Assembly: GCA_022496185.1 (NCBI GenBank) | Contig: WTXG01000007.1 | Coordinates: 310,001 to 374,000 of the forward strand | Direction: 5' to 3' | Source of the DNA: Multifurca ochricompacta | Taxonomy: Eukaryota; Basidiomycota; Agaricomycetes; Russulales; Russulaceae | Length of the DNA: 64,000 bases | In this document: piece after piece, positions 51,635-61,492 of the stretch | Layout: every line of letters starts with the position of its first letter | Numbering within the stretch: position 1 is the first letter of the stretch | Translations under genes and position numbers: made by a program | Notes under the pieces: generated by a model | What the model saw: the letters and a program-made list of their open reading frames with translations, nothing else | What the model was told of the DNA's origin: nothing | Database searches by the model: none

Positions 51635-54600
51635 ATGACTGTACGTACTCGTTCAATTGGTCCCTCTCGTTAATAGATCTCTATACCTTTATCTAGTCGC
51701 AGGATTTGGATCAGAAAATCCAGGATGTCTACAAACGCATTCAGACAGAGCGCAAGGTATTAGAGGCCTCACAGCTCCTTCGTCAGGCCACCACAAATCA
51801 AGACGTTCTTCGCCGAAACGATGCCAAGATCAAAGAGGCGGAACGCTCTCTCTCCTATTTCGAGGATACCCTTCGCGAGCTTCAGGCTCGCAAGATGCAG
51901 CTTTCTGATCCTTCTAGATCACCAGGGACTCTGCAACCCAACTCTTCACCGACTTCACGATCACTTCCGCCAGGTAACAGAGATCGCGCTTCACAATATA
52001 GTGATTCCGGAGGGGCGCAGTACTCTCCTGAAATGCATAATGCTTACCTCGATGGCGGGCCCTCCGCTAAGGCCAAAAACCTCACAAAGCTGGATCTGAT
52101 TAAGGCAGATACTCCTCATTCTCCCTTAAAAATCGCTCGTATGCTTCATCAACTTGAATTTAAACTTCAAGTAGAGATGCAGTACAAGAAGGGTATTGAA
52201 AAAATGGTAAAGCTCTATCAGGCTGACGGCGACAAGAAATCCCGTGCCGATGCTGAGGGAAAACGCGTGGAGAGTGAGAAGAAGATCCAACTCCTGCAGA
52301 CTGCCCTTAAACGCTACAAGACGTTGCATGTCCTCGATGCGGCTGACGAGGATGAGGAGGCTGGTAAGCACATTCCACCGTGTTCATTAACCCATACCTA
52401 ACATCAGACAAAGTTGATCCTGCAGCCGATGGAGACGCGAAGAGCGGTCTGCGTTCTAAGAATTTGTCCGGGAAGCTGCAAGTCACTATTAGAGGAGCCC
52501 GTGAACTTGAACATGCACCCGTTATCACTTCTGGTCGGTCTCGTTCCGCGTCGAAGCAGGTCGTGGATACATACGTTTCCCTCAAAGTGGAAGGCACTCA
52601 GAGGGCACGCACTCACCCTTCCCGTACCGATCGTTGGAACGAAGAGTTCGAGATCACTGTCGACAAAGCAAACGAGGTCGAGCTTGCTGTGTATGACAAA
52701 CAAGCCAGCGAACCGCATCCAGTACCCATCGCACTTTTATGGGTCAAAATTCAGGATCTCGTGGATGCGATTCGTCGTCAAAGAGTCAACCAGGAGACTG
52801 GCCAAGGGGGATGGGTCACCGCAGGAGACATGAACAAGATTCCCGGTATGCCCCAACCGGGGCACCACTCGTCCGGATCGGGTGATTATCAACCACCCTT
52901 CAACTCTAGTAGTTCCCTGGCTCCATCTGGTGCCCTCGGTGCTAGTTATGGCGGTCAGTCGGATGGAGTAGAGGCCTGGTTTGCCCTAGAACCTGTCGGC
53001 GCTGTCGCTTTGAAACTAAATTTCGGTAAGAATCCCCCCATGTCCTCCAGAAACGATTCTTAATATTTTTATCACCCCTAGTGAAGGAAAACGTGCGAAA
53101 GCGCCCTCTCGATGCACCGGGGGGACTTGGCCGGCAAGGTGCCGTCCGCAAGCGCAAAGACGAGGTTCACGAGATGAATGGGCACAAATTTGTCCAGAAG
53201 CAGTTTTACCAGCTCCTTCTCTGCGCTTTTTGTAGCGAGTTCCTACTCAATGCTGCAGGATACCAGTGCGAGGACTGTCGTTATACGTGCCACAAGAAGT
53301 GTTTTGAGAAGGTTGTCACAAAGTGTATATCGAAATCCACGTCCGGGGTCAGTATACCGCCTTACTCCCTCAGTTTTGTGAGCTCACCCATTTCAGGATG
53401 GCGACGAGGAGAAGATCAACCATCGCATTCCTCATAGGTTCGAGCCCCTAACTAATATCGGAACAAACTGGTGCTGCCACTGCGGATACATGCTTCCGTT
53501 TGGACGCAAGAACGCCCGTCGTTGCACCGAATGCGATATCACTTGTCACGCGAATTGTGCACATCTGGTCCCTGACTTTTGCGGCATGTCTATGGAAACT
53601 GCCAACCAGCTCCTGCGCGACTGGCGTGATATCAACCGTGCACGAGTAAACAAGGCTGCCGCCGCCACTCAAGCCTCACGAGTACCGCCACCCCCCGCCT
53701 ATTCTCCACCCCCCGACCAAACGGGAGGTGTGACGCAGGAGGTGGAACGCCTCCGCCTCACTGGTGCTGAGCTTCCTCACCCAGAGACACCCCCGCAGCA
53801 ACGGCAACATCCACAACAGCCTCCCTTCGATAGGCGACAGCAGCAACAACCCCTACCTGGGGCTTTTCCTGTCGTCCACCCTCCGGGAGGTATGCCTCCA
53901 CCAATTGGTGCTCGCCCGGCTGTTGCACCTGCATTCCCTCATGAACCGATTGTCCCCCCTGGAGTACGTCCTCCACCAAGCTACGATCAACCCCCTCCCG
54001 CCGCCACAATAGCAGATAGTACACCCCCCCAAGGCCGCTTGACGCCCCAGCCTCAACAGCAGCCCCTTCCGCCGAGCCTTCCGCCCAAGCCTTACCCTCC
54101 TGCGCCCTTCGGGGTGGTACCACCGCAACACCGCGGTAGTTATCCGCCATTACAACAACAACCATCACAACAACAGACCCTGACGCAACAAGTCCAGCGA
54201 TCACCACCACAGCAGCAGCAGCAGCAGCAGCAAGTGGTGAAGAAACGGAAAGTCGGCCTAGATGATTTCAATTTTTTGGCTGTCCTTGGAAAAGGAAACT
54301 TCGGGAAGGTGATGTTAGCTGAGGAGAAGACAACGAGCAACTTGTATGCCATCAAGGTACTGAAGAAAGAGTTCATCATCGATAATGATGAAGTTGAGAG
54401 GTGGGTTCCTATCGGTTTACGTTAATTTACCAGAATCACCGACCTGTCTTCCATTTCACAGCACGCGGTCGGAGAAGCGGGTGTTCCTGGCTGCAGCGCG
54501 GGAGCGTCACCCGTTCTTACTGGGCTTGCATTCCTGCTTCCAGACCGAAACACGCGTCTACTTCGTCATGGAGTACGTGAGTGGAGGCGATCTGATGTTA

Positions 54601-55527
54601 CATATTCAGCGGAAGCAGTTTTCTCTTCGTCAAGCCAAGTTCTACGCGTCTGAAGTTTTGTTGGCGTTGGAGTATTTCCATGCTAATGGGATCATCTATC
54701 GGTATGTCCCCCAACCTATGGACAGGTACTCGTGCTCACGTGGATACAGTGACCTGAAGCTTGATAACATTTTGCTGACACTGGACGGGCACGTAAAAGT
54801 TGCTGATTATGGTTTATGCAAGGAAGAAATGTGGCATGGGTCAACAACTGGCACATTCTGTGGCACACCGGAGTTCATGGCACCCGAGGTATGCGCACGC
54901 CAGGCTAGTCTCCCAAGTCGAGAAAACTGAACTCATTTATAAGATTCTTCTCGAACAACGCTATGGCCGCGCTGTTGACTGGTGGGCATTTGGTGTTTTG
55001 ACCTACGAGATGTTACTTGGCCAGTCGCCTTTCCGAGGAGATGACGAGGATGAAATCTTCGACGCAATTTTGGAGGACGAACCCTTGTATCCCATCACCA
55101 TGCCGCGTGACGCTGTTTCCATTCTGCAGAAGGTTGGTGGTCCCCATGTAACTATTCTGAGTCCGCCCCGGATTCATACTTCTGCAGTTGTTGACGAGGG
55201 ACCCTGCCCGCCGTCTTGGGTCGGGCAAGAGTGACGCAGAAGAAATCAAAAGACACCCGTTCTTTAAGGATGTCAACTTCGACGACATCTTTAATAAGCG
55301 CGTCCCTCCTCCGTACTTCCCGACTATTGTATGTCTTATTCTGTCATGCGATCTTCTCTCTCTAATGCACAGGGCCATAGAATGGAAGTGCCGATACCAG
55401 CAATTTCGACGAAGAGTTTACGAAAGAGCAGCCGACGTTGACGCCGGTGCATGGTCAATTGACCACACGAGATCAGGCCGAGTTCAATGGCTTCTCTTGG
55501 GTGGCTTCGTGGGCGCAAGACGGATGA
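51635..55527 (+). CDS. PKC1: Protein kinase C (fungal Pkc1, cell-wall integrity kinase)
   Basis: Rho1-activated kinase at the top of the cell-wall MAPK cascade. Ten exons, phases closed, 1,136 residues: 51635-51640, 51703-52363, 52408-53025, 53082-53347, 53397-54400, 54462-54701, 54750-54888, 54944-55132, 55188-55328, 55381-55527. The first coding exon holds only ATGACT. Domains: HR1 coiled coils (about 3-70 and 130-215), C2 (about 230-380), two C1 zinc fingers beginning [10 protein letters not shown] and [10 protein letters not shown], a Pro/Gln-rich linker (with CAG run), kinase domain from [18 protein letters not shown] with [29 protein letters not shown] (DYG is the fungal form of DFG), [13 protein letters not shown], and the AGC tail with NGFSWVASW near the end. 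Confidence 0.97.
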
Positions 55528-55693
55528 ATAGTATAAGATGCTCCTCCTGACTAGAACGTTTTTCTGCACGTGTATGTATGTGTGCGCACTGTTTAGCCTC
55601 GCGCGCCCACCCGGATACCTAACAGACACCCTTGACTGCCTGTCTGTTTAAAAATTTGTCTTGTTATCGTATCGTATACATTTTGTGATATTA

Positions 55694-56063
55694 TCACTTG
55701 CCGCTCCCCTGTTTTGACGACGACACGACGTGGCCTCCTGTTCCCGGTAGACCAAGGGGGGGCTGCTCCTCTAATGGCACAACATCTTTCTGCCCCATCA
55801 TCAACTCGTGAAAGCGTCCCCATAGTCCAGCGATGGTGTCATATTCTCGCGTCATTCCAAGCACCTCTTCCAGTTTACGATTAAGGATATTGCTACTTGA
55901 TAGCAGCTCTTCGAAACCCTAAGGGATGGGGAGTCGGGCTCGTTGCTTAGGAAGGGAAGTGGTGGAACTGATGAAGGAAAGAAAGACAGACAGTAGCGAT
56001 CTCGCCCGCTAATTTGTCCCGTTCACGATCGAAGAATGAACGGTCTTCGTCAGGTCTCAACAT
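55694..56063 (-). CDS. DAD1: DASH/Dam1 complex subunit Dad1
   Basis: Component of the fungal microtubule ring that couples kinetochores to spindle microtubules. Two exons, 56063-55992 and 55918-55694, 98 residues. MLRPDEDRSFFDRERDKLAGEI, then FEELLSSSNILNRKLEEVL and GMTREYDTIAGLWGRFHELM, which is the single conserved helical Dad1 core with its GRE(Y/F)xxVAxLW signature. The C-terminal 30 residues are Pro/Gly-rich and variable. Convergent with PKC1, 166 nt between stops. An extra upstream exon cannot be excluded. Confidence 0.88.
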
Positions 56064-56452
56064 ATTCTGAAGCTACGTGAAAGTTGATGGTCGCGTCTAT
56101 GGTCGTAATGGTGGTTCAAGTAGATGATGCACGCGCTTTTCCTCTCGTGTCTCCTCATTTGCTTGCTCAACTTGGTCCGCATTCTATAGCTACTATCACA
56201 CACCAGTATACATATATATGCAAGAAAATAGGAAAAGAAGTTAAGAGGACAGTAGCACATGCACATGACAAGAGTAAAAGTAAGTAAGAGTAAGAGTAAG
56301 AGTAAGAGTAAGAGTAAGGATAAGAGTAAGAGTAAGGGTGAAACCAAAACCAAAATGATACACATGATACATAAATTCCACAAGCAAGGGTTGTAACGTT
56401 GCACTTGAGTACCCCCTTTAATAATAGTAAAAGAACTATTAGCCTAATAAAA
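56064..56452. other. Intergenic region DAD1 / RasGEF with GAGTAA repeat
   Basis: 389 nt between the DAD1 start and RasGEF stop, dominated by the GAGTAA array at 56272-56338. No gene seen. Confidence 0.55.
56272..56338. repeat. GAGTAA hexanucleotide array (about 10 copies)
   Basis: Nearly perfect tandem GAGTAA units with single-base variants, placed in the 3' UTR of the RasGEF gene or the DAD1 promoter. Confidence 0.9.
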
Positions 56453-59400
56453 CTATAGGAACCCGGTCTCCTGCAGTAGTCGCGCCATCTTTTCGTCCTC
56501 CCGTTCTCGGGGCTCACGCTCGAGGGAGAGGTTCCAAAACTCGTCGCTAACGTCCGGCCGATTATTGAACTTGTTCAAGCAATCCATAATATAGTCATGA
56601 ATGAGGTCGACCTTAGCAAAATTAAACGGTTTCGACTGCCATTTCTGGATCTCCTCGATAACTTCGGCGGCCTTTTGTCGCTTCCGGAAGTTGACGAGGG
56701 TCCCAATATTGTTGGGAGCACCGTCTTGAATAAACGTCAACGTTGTTAAATAGAGTCCTGACCACGGATAATGAATAATGGCACGTGTATGCAACGAAGG
56801 TGTCACATACCAATGAACGGGACACAAGGGGGTGTAATTCGTTGTAATAATGACCGATAGTTGCTGAAATTCTTGTTTGAGTCAATCGTCATTTCACAAG
56901 CCCCCAACATCGTCATGAATCTCTGGTTGATCTGCTCCCAAGTCCGCTTCAGCCGACGAATGGGAGGTGAATTTAAGCCGGAAACGATGGCAATCATGCT
57001 TGAGAAGTTCTTGAGCTCGCGACACCGCTGAGAGTGGGGTTAAATCCATGCCGATTCACAAAGAAATATCGCCCATCCACTTACGTCCGCAACGCTGATG
57101 AACTGTTTCACGATCAGTGCTCGTTTTCTTGAATCCTCCTTGCTGAGCACCGTGTCAGCTACCCAGTGGGCGATCTGACGTGGGAAAGATTGAGATGCAT
57201 TAATATGGGCAGATGTTCCTAGTGTCGACTTTACCTTATTCGTGGTCACAATGATTGCAGCGATGTTGTCATTGTTGTCACTTCTCTGCTCTCGCGAACG
57301 CATGAGACATTCAGAGGGCCGAATCTTCATGTACAATTGGCATTCGATCATGGTCAGTTGCCGCGCCACCTCAAGGGGATCAAACTCTAGCAATTTGAGC
57401 TTCTTGGATGTTTTGGGGATTATGGGAATCGGCGGGGGGTCAAGGGAAATAGCTGTCTTCGTACGGTTCTCGCCTTTTTGCTGAGATAACATTTGAGCGT
57501 CTGTCAATGTTCCAATTTGTATGCGACCTACTATACGTTCAATGAGACCAAAAAGTTGCTTGGCGGCGCCAAGGTGGATGACTTCTGGACTCGATACCAT
57601 CTCTTTCATCTTGTCGAGGATGAAAAGATCTTCTTCTGCTAGAGCATCTTCGTCCGTAATCATAGTCTTGAATGTGTTGAGAACACTTGGTCAGGAAGTT
57701 AGTTTGAAGATGGTGTTACAAAAGAAGGTCAATATACCGCATCCGGATGATATGTTGTTTGTGTTTTGTCCAGTCGTCGAGCTCAGTCGGAGATAAGTTT
57801 TCTGGGGGCTTGATCCAAAACCGCATCACTAAGAGATTAAACAATGTGTCCGCATCCGTGAAGGACTTGTACGTTAGCAAGAATGTCTTGGTAAATGATG
57901 TGTCTAGAAGTCGTGATCAACTATGGTTACCCTAAATGCGTTGTCATAGGGCGTACCAGAGTGCTCGTGCGCGGTCAAACGTTCCACAAGCGCTGCAACT
58001 GTCCCCGCACGCACTTTGCCATCTGGATCAATCTGGATCTCGCTATCTTCGTAATTTGGTCGAAGATACCACGGCTTCGTTTTCGCGTTAAGCTTGTCAA
58101 TGATGTGAGTTGGAGCATCACCTAACACACGAAGGAGTTTGTCGGCGGCACCAGAAGAGGACTTTGCATTGGACGGTGTATCTGCGGCTGCATCTGTGAG
58201 ACCAATACTGTGAGATAGTGGCGAAACATGAAATGGCGTCGATGAACTATTACCTTCGTCATCCAGCAACCCAACAGCGACGTCTGAACCGGAAACCGAC
58301 GGAGGCGAAGGAGATGCAGCCGTGCTACTTGCGGAGTTGTACTGCGTCCGCCATGACGGTAGGGGTGCTGCGCTCTCCGCGCGGCCACGTGGCAGTGCTT
58401 CCAAGCTTGACTCGGATGTTTGGGATGGGTTACTGTACAGCATAGAAGAACTTTGACTTCTTTCCATGGACGAGGAGGGTTTAAGGGCAGCAGGTTTCCG
58501 CCCAAAGGCATGTTCCATATCAACAAGGTCCTCACCCTCATCATATGAATCATCCTCAGAAGCAAGCTCCTTCAGTGTGCGCCCGAGATTGCTATCAATG
58601 TTGAGAATGCGTGACATGCGCCACTCGATTGAGCCGCGGTAGTCACTTGGACCCTTAGATGCCTGCTCTTGGCCAACAGACAACAGCGCCTCGACAGTCT
58701 GGAAAGCCTGTGCAACGTTGTTCTTTAGCGAAGCCACCAGCGAGCGTACCCTCTCGGAAGGAGGACTTGATGGACCAGCCCAGTGGAGTGCAGGGGTTGT
58801 GATTGCAAGTAAAAGGGAGGTTCCATCATCGAAGAGGGACTGTAGATGGGCTTCAACCGCCCGGACCAAGGCTCGTGCTTTGTGGACGCTCTGAAGGTAG
58901 ACATCTCCTGAATGACCCTCCCGGTTGATCCCGTCGACGTCGACCGAGCGTGCGAGGTTAACGTCTGCGAAGAATGACAGCACCGAATGTAGCCATGCAA
59001 CTGCGCTCTGGCCGAGGCTACAAATCTGGGAGGCTGGAAAGGAGCTGATATGAAAAGAGCTATGCGAGGGAGAGGACCATAGAAAGTTACCTGCGCTGCC
59101 ATCAAAAACCGCTGAGTGCAGGTCCACCAGCCTCTCGTCCAACTGGGAAATGGCAAACTTCAGTTCAGCTAAGACATCCGCGGACAGATCCCGCTGTGGC
59201 TGATGTTGTGCATCTACTGCAACCCAGCCCAATCCTTTCCAACTCCCGGCAGCACCCGCCCCCATGAGACCCAACCCAATATTTGTGGGTAATAGAGCCG
59301 CGAGCAATCGCTTCGACGGCTCCTGGGGCATCTGACTGTTGATTTTCTGCACCTCCGTGACAAAGGTGATCAAGGCGCGGTCAAGCTCCGCGGCATCTGT

Positions 59401-61172
59401 CTCCATCCTTTCCGACACCTCTGATGTGAGAGATTTTGTATCGTACTGTGCGGCGAGGGCAGCAAGCACGAGCTTAGATAGCGTGGCAGTGACACGGCGC
59501 TGAGCTGGCTTGAGTTGTGCTTGCAGAGATTGAGGAATAGAGGGGCCAGACGCAACGCCATCCCGGGGGTAAAGATGACTCGGAACGTGACCGTAAGGTG
59601 GGGATGAAATATATAGGAGATGCCTAATTGCAATAACTGAATCCGAAATCCGGTTCTCGAGTGTAGCCTGTGCTGAGGGCCGATTCGAAGCGTCATGTGA
59701 CTGCACAGCAGTTACAATAGCAGCTACAGACTGTCGAGCGAGAGCTGATAACGCAGTTAAAGAGTCAGGAGGAGAGGGAACGAGGGCATGCTGAAGTGCT
59801 TGGGCCAATTTTTCCGCGGACGTAAGCTGCGGATCGGAGATGTCGGCTAAGAGGGAAGGGTGGGGTTGTTTGGGATTCCGGGAAGGTGTGGGCTGGGGTA
59901 ACAAACGAGGGTCAACTGCTCGCGCTGAGTTAGGATCCTGCCGCCTCTCGGAGAAACTACTGAATTTGTCAAGCGGTTCGAGGTCAGAATCGTCAGAGTA
60001 GACATTTCCATTGCTAGCAATGCTGTCGTTGGGCCCTGCCCGCACATAAGCAGAGTCAGACCGCTGTCGTGCGAGAGGCTGTAGGTCAATTGTCACGGCA
60101 GGATCGCTTTGAGTGTGAACTCCAGATGTGTGAATGTGGCCATTGGCTGAGGTTGCTTCTGGAAGAGTCCACTGAACGGAACCATCGACTTTATTAAGAT
60201 AAAAGTAGGACAGTCCGTCATCAGCAAGGCGGCGGACCCAGGGCTCTGGTGTCCCCGTGCGTTTGGGAAGACCAAAACCAGCGGCTCTGTCATTCCGAGC
60301 ACCGTTACTGAGGCCATAAGGACTCACAGCGACTCCTGGGCGCAGGCGCTGAGCAGAAGAACGGAAATCAACATCTGATAGGTCACCCTCGGCGTCAGTA
60401 GGGAGATCCCGAGAGTGCTGGCCAGTCTGGGTGTTGACGTAGTAGATCTACGGGAGGCATTTCAGTGAGACAAGAGACCGGGGGCACAGAAACGAAGCAG
60501 GCCTACCTGACCATCTTGTGTGACTCGAGGTACCCAAAAGTCACTGGGAAGTGTTTCGCTCTCCACACTTGTTGTAGGAGGTCCATCAACATTACGACCG
60601 TTCTGATAGGAAGAGTCCGTGTCTGGGTCGGTCCAGGTACGGTGGTCATTGTTTGATCGGGTTCGAGCTGCGCTAGGCGTATTTGTCATGCTCAGCGAGG
60701 TAGAAGTGTTGTGAGATGGATAAGTGGGCATGAGTTGTAAGTTTGCTTGTTGCTGATGCTGGTGCTGGTGCTGTTGCTGTTGTTGTTGCTGTAGTTCCAG
60801 CGCTGCGAGACCGATATCCGCTTCTTCATCTGTGATTACGTCGACATAATTTGAGGGAAACCAGCCTCTCTCTTCTCCAAGGAGACCATCCCACCAGCCA
60901 GTCTCAAGTCTGGTAAGAACTTCGATGATATCACCTCTACGGAAGGAAAGGGATGCATCATCCGTAGACTGGTAATCGTATTTGGCGCGACAGAAGAAAG
61001 TGGTAATAAATTGCTGATCGTCCATTCGGGAGTTTTGTGAGAGTGAGGTGTCGGATACGAGTGTTGATGTTGTTGCTGTCCTTGTAGTAATAGCAGTAGC
61101 AGTAGAAGAGGATGAGGATGAGGAGGATGAGACGGGGGATAATGTACGATAGACGGCCGTAGCCGTGGCCAT
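56453..61172 (-). CDS. CDC25: Cdc25-type Ras guanine-nucleotide exchange factor with SH3 and two WW-like modules
   Basis: Activates Ras by GDP/GTP exchange, upstream of cAMP/PKA. Order on the protein: Ser/Thr-rich start (61172, or MDDQQFITTF at 61025); SH3 domain (CRAKYDYQSTDDASLSF, WWDGLLGEERGWFPSNYV); Gln/His run; WW-like module split by an intron (FWVPRVTQDGQ then IYYVNTQTGQHSRDLP); second WW-like module (WVRRLADDGL, YFYLNKVDG, VQWTLP); about 600 Ser/Pro/helical residues; RasGEF N-terminal domain (ETGTVAALVERLT-like, NAFRTFLLTYKSF); catalytic RasGEF (FDPLEVARQLTMIECQLY, FSSMIAIVSGLNSPPI, YLTTLTFIQDGAPN) to the stop at 56453. The large second exon (about 60450-57950) is uninterrupted. Phases fit at the two introns next to the RasGEF-N domain. 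Confidence 0.93.
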
Positions 61173-61492
61173 ATAGAGAGGTGTGCGTTTGTGTGTATGT
61201 GTGTGTATATATGCGTCGTTGCGTTGTCGTTAAGAACCCCCGCGGCCAGGGATGAGCAAACGGAAGTGAAAGCGAAAGGCGGTCAAGGTGCGGGTGAGGA
61301 TGAGGGTGAGGGGAGGGTGGGGTGTGGGTGTGGGTGCGGGTGCGAGTGCGAGTGCGGGTGCGGGTGCGGGTGCGGGTGGTGTAGGTGCAGTGCAGGGACA
61401 GAGAGAAAGAGAGACAGGGACGACGAAAGGGTACGGGTACGGTACGGGTACATGCGCCGGTGGCTAAATTAAATTAATACGACAACGACACT
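61173..61492. repeat. Intergenic G-rich repeats upstream of the RasGEF gene
   Basis: 320 nt: a GTGTGTAT stretch at about 61190-61212 and a long GGGTGC/GGGTGT hexamer array at about 61288-61380, so G-runs of three recur every six bases on the plus strand. It is the RasGEF promoter/leader region and the 3' side of the EFL1 gene. No gene. Confidence 0.8.

Noticed and set aside
54790..54830. DYG instead of DFG in the PKC1 kinase as a possible loss of activity.
   Set aside because: DYG is the normal form in fungal Pkc1.
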